Origin: Paenibacillus sp.
Lineage (GTDB): Bacteria > Bacillota > Bacilli > Paenibacillales > Paenibacillaceae
DNA: 64,000 nucleotides
NCBI GenBank assembly: GCA_017512705.1
Contig: JAFWEX010000084.1
Coordinates: forward strand, 1 to 64,000
Reading direction: 5' to 3'
Shown: piece by piece, positions 38,043 to 47,486 of the stretch
Position numbering within the stretch: position 1 is the stretch's first letter
Layout of the letters: each line of letters opens with the position of its first letter
Program-made: the position numbers and the translations under genes
The notes under the pieces: model-generated
What the model saw: only the letters and a program-made list of their open reading frames with translations
Told to the model about the DNA's origin: nothing
Database searches by the model: none

Positions 38043-39869
38043 ATGAAAAAGGGATTATTTTCACGAGCACTATTTTTCACGATGATGCTGGTCTTTGTAT
38101 TGGCGCTTGCGGCGTGCTCCGAGAAAGGGACAGAAGCTCCAGCACCAGGGGCAAAAACAGAAGAAGGAAAGACGGATGAAAAACCCGCAAATGAAGAAGG
38201 AGTTTACTCCATTGAAGACTTCAACAATGTGAAAACGAACGAGGGTACTGCTATTGAAGGTGGGTCCATTACATTCGGTCTCGTATCGGATACAGCTTTT
38301 GAAGGTACACTCAACTTCAACTTTTACTCCGGCGCTCCGGACGCTGCTGTTCTAAACTGGTTTGACGAAGGTTTGCTGACTTGGGATAAAGACTATGTTT
38401 ATACGAATGACGGCGCAGCAACATATGAAACTTCTGAAGATGGCAAAACGTTTACACTTACGATTCGTGACAACGTAAACTGGCATGATGGCAAGCCTGT
38501 AACGGCAGAAGACCTGCAGTTTGCTTATGAAGTGATTGGAAGCAAAGGCTATGACGGTCCGCGTTATGACTCTAACTTCACAAGTGTAGTAGGTATGGAT
38601 GAATTCCATGCCGGAAAAGCAAAAACCATCTCCGGTATTAAAGTGCTGAGCGATAAAAAAATCAGCATTACGTATAAAGAAGCGACTCCATCCCTCCTAA
38701 CAGGCGGTGTATGGACATATCCACTTGCAAAACATATCTTTGGAGATATGGATATAGCGAAAATGTCTTCTTCCAAAGAAGTACGTGAAAAACCTATCGG
38801 TTTTGGTCCATTCAAAGTAGAAACGATCACTCCTGGTGAGTCTGTGACTTATGTGAAAAACGAAGACTACTGGCGTGGTGCTCCAAAACTGGATAAAGTG
38901 ACGCTGAAAGTAATCAACCCGACAACGGTTGTTCAAGAACTGAAATCTGGCGGTGTAGATCTGGTAGACTCCTTCCCGACAGATCAGTATAAAGATAATG
39001 CTAATTTGTCTAATGTTGAATTCCTGGGAGCGATTGACCGTGCTTATACGTACATTGGCTTCAAGCTGGGATCATGGGATGCTGAGAATGGTAAAGTTAA
39101 AACCAATCCAGATGCTAAAATGGCAGACAAAAATCTGCGTAAAGCAATGTGGATGGCTGTAGACAATGATCAAGTAGGGAAACGATTCTATAATGGTCTT
39201 CGTTGGAATGCAACAACGTTGATTCCACCATCTCACCCTGAGTTCCATGATGCCAGCAATCCAGGTGTAAAATATGATCCGGAAGCAGCCAAGAAACTGC
39301 TGGATGAAGCTGGTTACAAGATGAATGGTGAATTCCGTACAAAGCCGGATGGATCACCACTCGAAATCAACTTTGCATCGATGACAGGTAGTGATATTGC
39401 AGAACCATTGGCACGTTACTATGTTCAATCTTGGGCAGCCATTGGTCTGAAAGTGAACCTGGAAATGGTTGAGTTCAACAGCTTCTACGATCGTGTAGGT
39501 AATAATGGTAAAGATGATCCGAACCTTGATGTATATCAAGCTGCTTGGACAGTAGCCATCGATGTAGATCCAGCTGGGCTGTATGGTCGTGATGCGCTGT
39601 ATAACTTCTCTCGCTTCTCCAGTGAAGAGAATGACAAGCTGCTTGCACGTGGTATCTCTGCTGAGGCATTTGACGTAGAGAAACGTAAAGAGATCTATAA
39701 TGAGTGGCAGCAGTACATGGTGGAAGAGGTACCTGTCTTCCCGACATTGTACCGTGCAGAAATTGTACCTGTTAATAAACGTGTAATGAACTACGCCATT
39801 GGTGATGGAACAGGGGTTTACCTGAATGAGCTGGCAGTTAATGCAGATAAACCAGCTGTTGCTCAGTAA
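38043..39869 (+). CDS. oppA: Oligopeptide-binding lipoprotein (OppA-like)
   Basis: 608 residues, long for the family, as in many Gram-positive OppA proteins. A signal peptide ends in the lipobox ALAAC (Cys about 22), so it is anchored to the outer face of the membrane. A Lys/Glu/Thr-rich linker (about 24-45) leads to a SBP-bac-5 domain with WHDGKPVTAEDLQFAYEVI and MAVDNDQVGKRFYNG. AAAGGGAGG upstream. Being last in oppDFBCA, it may be expressed separately at a higher level, though no promoter was identified. The ligand is unknown. Confidence 0.9.
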   Translation: MKKGLFSRALFFTMMLVFVLALAACSEKGTEAPAPGAKTEEGKTDEKPANEEGVYSIEDFNNVKTNEGTAIEGGSITFGLVSDTAFEGTLNFNFYSGAPDAAVLNWFDEGLLTWDKDYVYTNDGAATYETSEDGKTFTLTIRDNVNWHDGKPVTAEDLQFAYEVIGSKGYDGPRYDSNFTSVVGMDEFHAGKAKTISGIKVLSDKKISITYKEATPSLLTGGVWTYPLAKHIFGDMDIAKMSSSKEVREKPIGFGPFKVETITPGESVTYVKNEDYWRGAPKLDKVTLKVINPTTVVQELKSGGVDLVDSFPTDQYKDNANLSNVEFLGAIDRAYTYIGFKLGSWDAENGKVKTNPDAKMADKNLRKAMWMAVDNDQVGKRFYNGLRWNATTLIPPSHPEFHDASNPGVKYDPEAAKKLLDEAGYKMNGEFRTKPDGSPLEINFASMTGSDIAEPLARYYVQSWAAIGLKVNLEMVEFNSFYDRVGNNGKDDPNLDVYQAAWTVAIDVDPAGLYGRDALYNFSRFSSEENDKLLARGISAEAFDVEKRKEIYNEWQQYMVEEVPVFPTLYRAEIVPVNKRVMNYAIGDGTGVYLNELAVNADKPAVAQ

Positions 39870-39950
39870 TCAATACCTGCTTCCAAAGGATTCGTCTCAA
39901 AGTTTTAAAGTGCCATTAAATCATGGAAAAGGTACTTTAAAATCATGATC

Positions 39951-40003
39951 AAAACATGGATTTCGACACTCTGGCATGGGGTGGAGGAATCCATGTTTTT
40001 TTT
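39951..40003 (+). terminator. opp operon terminator
   Basis: AAAACATGGATT (39951-39962) pairs with AATCCATGTTTT (39988-39999), with a secondary structure inside and a run of T after it. A further hairpin at about 39904-39940 lies just upstream. Confidence 0.8.
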
Positions 40004-40099
40004 GTAAAGAAAATGTGAAAAAAATTTAACTCTTTTTCAAAAAAAGTGCATACTAAATACCTCTTCGCTTCGTCTATATAAGTAAGAGGTGATACATAG

Positions 40100-40996
40100 A
40101 TGAAAATATGGTGGAAACGAGCAGGAATGTTATTCACTTTACTAATTATAATATATTTGGGGGTAAAGCCGGATCTGCTGGTAGGCAAACCGGGAATCAA
40201 AGCTGAATCTGCTGTTCTGATGGATATGAATTCAGAACAGGTGCTAATGGATTATAACGCTTCCGAAGAGATCGCTCCTGCAGGCGTCAGCAAATTAATG
40301 ACCGAGTTGCTTGTGATGGAGGCCGCAATGAAAGGGGATATCCGCTGGGATGACCCGGTTAATGTAAGCCGATATGCCAGTTCAGTTGGTGGGAATCAGG
40401 CTGCACTCAAACAGGGGGAACAATTCACGGTCCAGGAACTGTTCCAGGCTGTGGTGGTATACTCGGCGAATGATGCAGCAGTCGCATTAGCAGAACATAT
40501 CAGCGGCTCAGAACTTCAGTTTGCTCAAAAGATGAATGAAAAAGCTGCAGAGATTGGCCTATCTGGGGAATCTCGTTTTACTAACTCCACTGGTTTAAGT
40601 GAGGCTATGCTTGGTCCACATCGTCCGCAGGAGGTTCGGGGACAGACTTTGATGACAGCAATGGATGCTTGCAAGCTTGCGGGGTATTTGCTTGATCATC
40701 ATCCTGAGATTCTTAAAGTCTCCAGCCAAATGCAAGTGTCTATGCATCAAAAAGGCATCTATATGAGTAATACAAATTGGATGTTATCCTCCATTGGTGG
40801 CTCGTATGCATATGACGGAAACGATGGATTAAAGACCGGTTACGATGAAAATAGTGGGTACCATTTTGTGGCGACAGCTGAACGGGAGGGTAAGCGCCTA
40901 ATTTCGGTCGTATTTGGGACAGATACGCGTGAAGCCCGATTCACAGAGACGCGCAAGCTGCTGAATTATGGTTTTTCGAGTGCGAAGATAAACTAA
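40100..40996 (+). CDS. D-Ala-D-Ala carboxypeptidase homologue lacking the catalytic serine
   Basis: 298 residues of S11 fold, like DacF, without the extra C-terminal PBP5 domain. The N-terminal 25 residues form a signal/anchor. Motif SxxK should read S-x-x-K, but residues 60-65 are PAGVSK: Gly62 replaces the nucleophile Ser and Lys65 remains. The other two motifs, SAN (122-124) and KTG (245-247), are intact. Codon GGC at Gly62 is one base from AGC (Ser). It is therefore predicted to lack D,D-carboxypeptidase activity, or to have changed chemistry; a scaffolding or binding role is possible. AAGAGGTG precedes the ATG. Confidence 0.85.
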   Translation: MKIWWKRAGMLFTLLIIIYLGVKPDLLVGKPGIKAESAVLMDMNSEQVLMDYNASEEIAPAGVSKLMTELLVMEAAMKGDIRWDDPVNVSRYASSVGGNQAALKQGEQFTVQELFQAVVVYSANDAAVALAEHISGSELQFAQKMNEKAAEIGLSGESRFTNSTGLSEAMLGPHRPQEVRGQTLMTAMDACKLAGYLLDHHPEILKVSSQMQVSMHQKGIYMSNTNWMLSSIGGSYAYDGNDGLKTGYDENSGYHFVATAEREGKRLISVVFGTDTREARFTETRKLLNYGFSSAKIN

Positions 40997-41111
40997 ACTT
41001 TTTACGTTAAGGTGGGTGAAGTGATCGCTACTACCTTCTGGCTAATCATGGTAAAATGAATTATGGATCATTCCATGCAATTCTATATTTTACTTTTAAG
41101 GGGGAAAAAGT

Positions 41112-43535
41112 TTGAACTCGATTAGCAAAAAAGTATATGCACTTACGTTGTCTGTGGCGATGTCCATTGCCCTGATTCAACCGGCTGTTCAGGCAGCTGA
41201 AGCTGTCAAACCTACGGCAGCAGTCTCAGAGTCTATTGTTTCCAAGGCAACACAGACACTACAACAGTTGGGATACATAGATAAGATTGATGGAGTAAAA
41301 GAAGCAGCAACTCCGATAACACGTGCAGAAGCAGCGGTCATCTTGCAACGTGTGCTCGATCTGGATAATCCGGCAACACTCACAGGTTTTAGTGACGTTC
41401 CATCGGATGATCCGGCTGCACCGGCCATTTATGCGCTGAAACAGGGCGGGTTCATTCAAGGTAATGTAAAAGGCTACGCGCCAGACGCACCCCTTACACG
41501 GGCTCAGATGGCCTCTTTATTTACTCGCGCGTTCGAGCTGAAGGATAATGGGATACAGGTGGTTTACAGTGATGCTGACCAGATTCCAGCCGTACATGCA
41601 GAAGATGCTGTTCGAATGAAACAACATTTTATTATCGAAGGTAGCGCATTCAACGCTAAACAGGCAGTAACGCATGGTGAGTTCGCGAGTGCACTGTACC
41701 TTGCCCTGGGACTTGATGTGAAGAAAGAAGGTCTCACAACCATTGAAGACTTCTTCAAACAGCCTGCTCAAGCAGCATTCCAGATGTCTCCAGATGGTAA
41801 GCACCTGGCCTACATGGAACCATGGAATAATCGTATGAACATCGTAGTGACAACGATTGGTGAAGATAAGCCAGTTCGTATTACAAGTGAAACCGATCGT
41901 AGTATTGCTGGGTTTACATGGGCGTCCAATGACAAGCTTCTATATTATAAGGATGCCGCTGGAGATGAGAACTATCATCTGTACATTACCGATATTGATG
42001 GCAAAAACAGCAAAGATCTGACGCCATATCCAAACACTAGAGCAATGGTTATTGATCGTTTGGAGAATATTCCCGATGAAATTATGGTGAGTATGAATAA
42101 ACGTGATCCGAGGATTTTTGATGTATACCGTATTAATATTAAGACCGGAGAGGCTGTGCTTGCTGCCGAGAACCCTGGCAATATTACGGGTTGGTTGACA
42201 GACTATGATGGGAAAATTCGGGTAGCCATATCTACCGACGGTAATGTATCCTCCTTAATGTATCGTGATACCGAGGACCAACCGTTCCAGCCACTGCTTA
42301 CAACAAAGCTGGGAGAAACATTTGTCCCAGTCATGTTTACAAGTGATAATAAAAACCTGTATGTCGTCTCCAATCTTGAACAAGACAAGATGGCCATTAT
42401 CGAATACAACCCAGCTACGAAGAAGGTCGTCAAAACTCTTTTTGAAAACAAGGATGTCGATGTCGGCAACATTATTCCTTCCAAAGAAAAAGGAAAAATC
42501 CTTGCAGCTGTCTATGAGACAGACAAGGTTAACTATGAGTATTTTGATAATAAGTTCAAGTCATTAATGGAGGATATCCAAGCCAAAGTTCCTGGCAAAG
42601 AAGTCAGCATTATAAGTACAAGTGATAGTGGGCAGGTACTATTCCTATCCTACAGTGATAAATCGATGGGAACATACTATTTCTATGATGCCAAAACAGG
42701 CAAGGTGGATAAGCTGGCAGACACAGCTCCATGGATTGACGAGTCTAAAATGGCTGAGATGAAACCTATTACGTTCAAATCTCGTGATGGTCTGGACCTT
42801 CATGGTTATTTGACGCTGCCTAAGGACGCGAAGGCAACTGATCTTCCACTTGTTGTCGTTCCACATGGTGGACCTTGGGCGCGGGATTCCTGGGGATATA
42901 GTCCGGAAGTTCAGTTCTTGGCTAGTCGCGGGTATGCTGTACTTCAAGTTAATTTCCGGGGATCTGCAGGCTTTGGCAAGGAATTCCTGGAGGCAGGCAA
43001 TAAACAGTGGGGTAAAGCCATGCAGGATGATCTCACAGATGGTGTAAACTGGCTGGTGAAAGAAGGTACAGTTGATCCAAAACGAGTAGCGATCTTCGGT
43101 GGTTCATACGGAGGTTATGCTGCCTTAGCTGGACTTACCTTCACCCCTGACGTGTATGCTGCTGGAATCAGCTATGTTGGTCCATCGAACATCTTTACAC
43201 TCCTTGAATCTCTTCCACCTTACTGGGAATCAGAACGTAACTTGTTCTATGACCGTGTAGGTGACCCTGTGAAGGATAAGGAGCTGCTTACCGAGATCTC
43301 ACCTCTATTCCACGTAGACCAGATGAAAGCACCGCTATTTGTCGTTCAGGGTGCCAATGATCCGCGAGTGAAACAGGCAGAGTCTGATCAGATTGTTGAA
43401 GCATTGCGCAAACGCGGGGTAGATGTGCCTTATATGTTAAAAATGGATGAAGGCCATGGCTTCGCTAACTTTGAGAATCAACTTGATCTCTACCGTGCCG
43501 TTGAGAAATTCTTGAACCGTCATCTGATGCAATAG
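41112..43535 (+). CDS. SLH-anchored S9 family peptidase
   Basis: 807 residues, TTG start after AGGGGG. A signal peptide (about 1-30) is followed by three SLH-like domains (about 35-210; TPITRAEAAVILQR, APLTRAQMASLFTRAF and THGEFASALYLAL), which bind secondary wall polymer. Then comes a beta-propeller region (about 215-520) with WD40/TolB-like repeats and an alpha/beta-hydrolase domain (about 535-805). The catalytic triad is visible: nucleophile in FGGSYGGYAA, Asp in ANDPRVKQ, His in DEGHGF. It resembles acylaminoacyl/dipeptidyl peptidases of family S9C. It probably trims peptides at the cell surface, next to an oligopeptide transporter. Confidence 0.88.
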   Translation: MNSISKKVYALTLSVAMSIALIQPAVQAAEAVKPTAAVSESIVSKATQTLQQLGYIDKIDGVKEAATPITRAEAAVILQRVLDLDNPATLTGFSDVPSDDPAAPAIYALKQGGFIQGNVKGYAPDAPLTRAQMASLFTRAFELKDNGIQVVYSDADQIPAVHAEDAVRMKQHFIIEGSAFNAKQAVTHGEFASALYLALGLDVKKEGLTTIEDFFKQPAQAAFQMSPDGKHLAYMEPWNNRMNIVVTTIGEDKPVRITSETDRSIAGFTWASNDKLLYYKDAAGDENYHLYITDIDGKNSKDLTPYPNTRAMVIDRLENIPDEIMVSMNKRDPRIFDVYRINIKTGEAVLAAENPGNITGWLTDYDGKIRVAISTDGNVSSLMYRDTEDQPFQPLLTTKLGETFVPVMFTSDNKNLYVVSNLEQDKMAIIEYNPATKKVVKTLFENKDVDVGNIIPSKEKGKILAAVYETDKVNYEYFDNKFKSLMEDIQAKVPGKEVSIISTSDSGQVLFLSYSDKSMGTYYFYDAKTGKVDKLADTAPWIDESKMAEMKPITFKSRDGLDLHGYLTLPKDAKATDLPLVVVPHGGPWARDSWGYSPEVQFLASRGYAVLQVNFRGSAGFGKEFLEAGNKQWGKAMQDDLTDGVNWLVKEGTVDPKRVAIFGGSYGGYAALAGLTFTPDVYAAGISYVGPSNIFTLLESLPPYWESERNLFYDRVGDPVKDKELLTEISPLFHVDQMKAPLFVVQGANDPRVKQAESDQIVEALRKRGVDVPYMLKMDEGHGFANFENQLDLYRAVEKFLNRHLMQ

Positions 43536-43546
43536 CCACAAGCTGA

Positions 43547-43591
43547 AGTTGTTCTCTGATTCCCATGGGGGATTGGAGAACAACTTTTTTG
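43547..43591 (+). terminator. S9 peptidase terminator
   Basis: AGTTGTTCTC (43547-43556) pairs with GAGAACAACT (43576-43585) around a 19-base loop and is followed by TTTTTT. Confidence 0.88.
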
Positions 43592-43698
43592 ATGGGAACA
43601 AAGAATATGAGAATTCCAAACAGATTTAAATTCCATCCTGTTATTACCAGCTTAGGACATATTCATCGATTGACATATAGATAACTTTTATTTTAAAA

Positions 43699-43719
43699 TG
43701 ACCAGTGAGTCAGTATAAT
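43699..43719 (+). promoter_or_regulatory. MFS gene promoter with TetR-like operator
   Basis: TATAAT (43714-43719) is preceded, touching it, by the imperfect inverted repeat TGACCAGTGAGTCA (43699-43712), of the kind bound by TetR-family repressors of exporters. No clear -35 was found and no TetR gene lies nearby. Confidence 0.4.
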
Positions 43720-43796
43720 TCATTTCGGTTTATATAAACATATTATGACGTGCGGTACAAGGGTGAAATAAAGATCAGATCAAGGAGGTAGCTGGA

Positions 43797-45389
43797 ATGC
43801 AAAAAGAAATGAAATGGCCTTTGATTCTCTTTGCTGTAGGTGTATTTATGGCCGCACTGGATAACGGTATTATTACATCCTCGCTGACGACGTTAAATGC
43901 TTCATTTGGTGTATCACCAACATGGGGAGCATGGACCATCACCCTGTATACGCTTGGGCTTGCCGTTAGTGTGCCAATAGCAGGCAAGTTATCAGATCGG
44001 TATGGACGCAAAAAATTATTTCTAATTGAAGTTGCCTTATTCGGGATTGGTTCGCTCCTTGTGGCATTAAGTACCTCGTTTACATTCTTTCTCATCGCCC
44101 GGGTCATTCAAGCGCTCGGTGGCGGCGGGATATTCATCATTGCCAGCTCATATGTACTTAGTAAATTCCCTGCTCAGCGACAGGGTACAGCTCTTGGTCT
44201 TCTGGGAGGCATGAATGGCATTGCTGCGATTCTCGGACCTAACGTCGGTGCATTTATCCTTGATATTACCGGGAATTGGCACTGGTTGTTTCTCATCAAT
44301 GTACCGATCGCAATTCTGCTGTTTATAGCCGGAATTAAGTTCATTCAGGAAGAACAGGAATTGAATCGTGCGGCTGTTGATTGGAGCGGTATCGCTGTTC
44401 TGACACTGGGTGTGCTGGGTCTCATGTACAGCTTCAGTAATCTGGATGGTGTGAATTTACTTCAGAGCTTGGGTTCACCAATGTTCTACGGATTCTTTTT
44501 GGCTGGTGTAGCCCTGTTAGTAGTGTTTTATTTTATGGAAAAAAGGTTGGAGGGGTCAGACCGTGAACCGGTCGTTTCCACAGAACTGCTGGGCATTGCA
44601 TCCTTCCGCTGGACACTGCTCATTGCCTTTTTCTCGGGAGCCATTCTGGCCTCTGTCATTTTCATTCCAGGTTTTGTGGAGCAATATCTAGGAGTATCCA
44701 GCAGTGCCTCGGGATATTGGTTCACGCCACTTGCTCTGGCTTCAGGCATTGGAGCAGGAGGAGGGGGCTATCTGGTTGACCGCAAAGGTCCAATCTGGAC
44801 GTTATCTGTCGCCGGTTTGGTCTCTGCAGTGGGCTTCCTGCTCTTCCCGCTGTGGGTCGAGCATATCTGGCAGTTTGTCATAGCGAGTGTCCTGGTTGGA
44901 GTTGGTTTCGGTATGATGCTGGGTGCGCCGGTTAATGTGCTGGTAACTGAACAGGCGGGAGAGAACAATAAAGGCATTGCGGTAGCGACGAGCTCCCTGT
45001 TTCGTCAGATGGCGATGGCCATTGCACCTACAATCTTTGCTGGGTTTTTGGCGCGTTCGTTCTCTAACCTCGGTGTGAACATCCAATCCGGTTTGGCAGA
45101 GCGGGGGATCGAGGTGTCGCCTGCCATGCTGGAACAATATGCTTCTGGAAGCGCAGCGGGAGGTGATATTTCCAGTTTGATTGCCGGATTATCACGAATT
45201 CCAGATGTCAATATACGGGAAGCGTTGCTTCAAGCTGTACATCAAACGACAAATCAAGGCTACAGTGGGCTATTCTGGTCAGCCGTTATTTTTAGTGTAC
45301 TTACGTTGGTCGTGGCTCTTGTTACAGGTCGCCTTCGTCAAAAAGAGAAACAGCAACAGATTCAGGATGGATCTGTGGGTTCAATATAA
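43797..45389 (+). CDS. MFS drug exporter (EmrB/QacA, DHA2 family)
   Basis: 530 residues, about 14 membrane helices, which is the DHA2 topology. The motif A region AGKLSDRYGRKKLF, the membrane-embedded DNGIITSSLTTLNASFG and the Gly-rich QALGGGGIFI of helix 4 are visible. It is a proton-driven exporter, probably of drugs or hydrophobic cations; the substrate is not determinable. AAGGAGG lies before the ATG. Two neighbouring genes are cell-envelope functions. Confidence 0.88.
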   Translation: MQKEMKWPLILFAVGVFMAALDNGIITSSLTTLNASFGVSPTWGAWTITLYTLGLAVSVPIAGKLSDRYGRKKLFLIEVALFGIGSLLVALSTSFTFFLIARVIQALGGGGIFIIASSYVLSKFPAQRQGTALGLLGGMNGIAAILGPNVGAFILDITGNWHWLFLINVPIAILLFIAGIKFIQEEQELNRAAVDWSGIAVLTLGVLGLMYSFSNLDGVNLLQSLGSPMFYGFFLAGVALLVVFYFMEKRLEGSDREPVVSTELLGIASFRWTLLIAFFSGAILASVIFIPGFVEQYLGVSSSASGYWFTPLALASGIGAGGGGYLVDRKGPIWTLSVAGLVSAVGFLLFPLWVEHIWQFVIASVLVGVGFGMMLGAPVNVLVTEQAGENNKGIAVATSSLFRQMAMAIAPTIFAGFLARSFSNLGVNIQSGLAERGIEVSPAMLEQYASGSAAGGDISSLIAGLSRIPDVNIREALLQAVHQTTNQGYSGLFWSAVIFSVLTLVVALVTGRLRQKEKQQQIQDGSVGSI

Positions 45390-45404
45390 TTCAATAGAAT
45401 TGAA

Positions 45405-45452
45405 AGGACAGTGAACTTTTTGTAACCCAGAATAGTGTCACTGTTCTTTTTT
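45405..45452 (+). terminator. MFS gene terminator
   Basis: GGACAGTGA (45406-45414) pairs with TCACTGTTC (45438-45446, one G-U), followed by TTTTTT. Confidence 0.75.
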
Positions 45453-45625
45453 ATTTAACCCGATTGTAACTTTTCATAATGAATGAATGTTTACAATAGA
45501 ACGAGCATAAGGGGCACTCTGTTTTAAATATAGAAAAGTTTGGAGAACTGCGTGTCAGCAGACGTTATCAACGTTTAATGGGTAGTAAAGGATTTCAATT
45601 TTGATAGTGAAGAAGGAATAGATGG

Positions 45626-46660
45626 ATGAAAAGCAGAACTAAAGAGAAGAAGAAGAAAAGTCGTAAAGGCCTATATATAACACTTGTATCACTTGTCGTA
45701 TTGATCATTGGCGGTTATATTTTTCGCCAGCAGTTAGCTGTGGCAGCATTTGATTTGTTTCTGGCTGATACGGTTGAAGCACAACTTACGCAATCTTACG
45801 TTCCGCAGGAAGGGAATAATACGCCGGATCCGACGGTCTATCGCAAAGAACCATTCTCTGTGCTGCTCCTGGGCTCAGATAAACGTGACTACGAGAATTC
45901 CCGCGGACGTTCCGATGCAGTTATCTACGCTGTTGTTCGTCCGAAAGAGTCTCGAGTGCTGCTCGTATCAATCCCGCGTGACACGTATGTGCAGATTGTA
46001 GGAAGGGACGCAGACAAGGACGGGACAGATGATTATGACAAAATCGCGCATGCTTATGCCTTTGGCGGGGAAAATATGTCCATCCGTACCGTGGAAAAGT
46101 TTCTTGATGCCGACATAGGTTATTATGCAACGATTAATTTTCAGGGGATTAAACAGGTGGTTGATGCCCTCGGGGGGATATCACTACCCATTGATAAGGA
46201 TATCGTGAACAAAGATCCGAATCATGAGAAGTTCACGATTAAGGGCGGTAAGCCGATCTATGATGGCCAGGAAGCACTTTATTATGTGAGATATCGGGAA
46301 GATAGTGACTTTAACCGCACGAATCGGCAGCAAATTTTCCTAAATGCTTTTGCAAACAAGATGTTGAATCTGAATCAGATCGCAAAGATACCTGAACTGT
46401 TCCAGATCATGGGGGATAATTTTCAAACGGATATGCAACCTACCTTTATTATTGATCTGGCCAAACAGGTGCTGACACAGAAAAAACCGCAGGTTTCAAG
46501 CTTCACCATTTTGAGCGAAGGTATGCGTAAAGATGGTGTTTATTATGGTCAAGCTGACAAAAATGATGTTCAATATGCCAAAGAGCTGATTAAGAACTGG
46601 ATGGATCAATCAACCCCAGCCGGTGAAGTCATGATTCCTGACCGGAAGAAAATGGAATAG
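45626..46660 (+). CDS. LytR-CpsA-Psr (LCP) family protein
   Basis: 344 residues. A basic cytoplasmic tail, one membrane anchor (about 16-37) and an extracellular LCP domain with LLLGSDKRD, RSDAVIYAVV, SIPRDTYV and NRTNRQQIFLNAF. LCP enzymes move undecaprenyl-linked polymers such as teichoic acid or secondary wall polysaccharide onto peptidoglycan; this fits an SLH protein two genes upstream that would bind such a polymer. AAGGAATAG stands before the ATG. Confidence 0.9.
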   Translation: MKSRTKEKKKKSRKGLYITLVSLVVLIIGGYIFRQQLAVAAFDLFLADTVEAQLTQSYVPQEGNNTPDPTVYRKEPFSVLLLGSDKRDYENSRGRSDAVIYAVVRPKESRVLLVSIPRDTYVQIVGRDADKDGTDDYDKIAHAYAFGGENMSIRTVEKFLDADIGYYATINFQGIKQVVDALGGISLPIDKDIVNKDPNHEKFTIKGGKPIYDGQEALYYVRYREDSDFNRTNRQQIFLNAFANKMLNLNQIAKIPELFQIMGDNFQTDMQPTFIIDLAKQVLTQKKPQVSSFTILSEGMRKDGVYYGQADKNDVQYAKELIKNWMDQSTPAGEVMIPDRKKME

Positions 46661-46695
46661 TTAACTCCATACAGATGGGTGTCCTACACAACAAT

Positions 46696-46731
46696 CAGCA
46701 GTACGACAATGAGCGGCTGCTGTTTTTTTTC
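46696..46731 (+). terminator. LCP gene terminator
   Basis: CAGCAG (46696-46701) pairs with CTGCTG (46717-46722) with a partly paired interior; a run of eight T follows. Confidence 0.75.
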
Positions 46732-46856
46732 TTTGTACGAGACTTTTTTGTCGTGTAAGGTGCTTATCCTTTTGGAACATCCGCTCTTCTATAACGTATA
46801 ATATAAGTTAAGCGAATCCATTGAAGTAGTAATACAGAAGGAGGATATACGAGGGT

Positions 46857-47285
46857 ATGAACATCGCATTTTTTTTGCTGCCCAAACAAGAGGTTACATG
46901 TGTGACGTCGGACTCTACGCTAAGGCAAACGCTGGAACGGATGGAGTATCACCGGTTTACAGCTGTACCTATTTTGAATAAGGAAGGCAAATACATTGGA
47001 ACGGTTACAGAAGGCGATCTGTTATGGTATATGAAAAATTCGGAGGGAAAGATAACATTTGAAAACGCTTCAAAGTTTCTTCTCAAAGATGTTCCGTTAA
47101 GGCTGGACATGAAGCCCGTATCCATTAATGCCAATATGGAAGACCTGATTAATCTCGCCAAAGTACAGAACTTTGTGCCTGTGGTGGATGATATGGAGCG
47201 TTTTATCGGCATTGTTAGACGTAGCCAGATTATCGAATATTGTGAAGGTATTGTTGCCAAGGAGTCTATGAAGGCCAGAAGTTAA
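46857..47285 (+). CDS. CBS domain protein
   Basis: 142 residues containing a tandem CBS pair (about 15-65 and 80-135), with TLRQTLERMEYHRFTAVPI and ANMEDLINLAKVQNFVPVVDD. CBS pairs bind adenine nucleotides and act as sensors. Not fused to any enzyme, so its target is unknown. GAAGGAGGATATACGAG lies before the ATG. It ends in a structured terminator. Confidence 0.8.
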   Translation: MNIAFFLLPKQEVTCVTSDSTLRQTLERMEYHRFTAVPILNKEGKYIGTVTEGDLLWYMKNSEGKITFENASKFLLKDVPLRLDMKPVSINANMEDLINLAKVQNFVPVVDDMERFIGIVRRSQIIEYCEGIVAKESMKARS

Positions 47286-47358
47286 TTTCTTTTTAAAATA
47301 GTTAAGCCATCAGGGATAATCACAGCGATTATTACGAATATATATGAATAAGATGTAC

Positions 47359-47436
47359 GGGGCTCGGATCGTATCTGACATGGAGTTTTAGATAAATTCC
47401 CCGCTGTTTGAGGGTAATTTTGCGAGCCCCCTTTTT
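47359..47436 (+). terminator. Branched terminator of the CBS gene
   Basis: GGGGCTCG (47359-47366) pairs with CGAGCCCC (47423-47430), closing a 56-base interior with two small hairpins, and TTTTT follows. Unusually large for a simple terminator. Confidence 0.65.
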
Positions 47437-47437
47437 A

Positions 47438-47446
47438 TGCTATAAT
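47438..47446 (+). promoter_or_regulatory. Extended -10 promoter of the mazG-dnaB operon
   Basis: TGCTATAAT (47438-47446) is an extended -10 with perfect TATAAT; no good -35 is present. It sits right after the CBS terminator. Confidence 0.6.
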
Positions 47447-47486
47447 CGAGAATAAAGCTTTTTCGGGGGAGAGTGACTTTCGCCAG

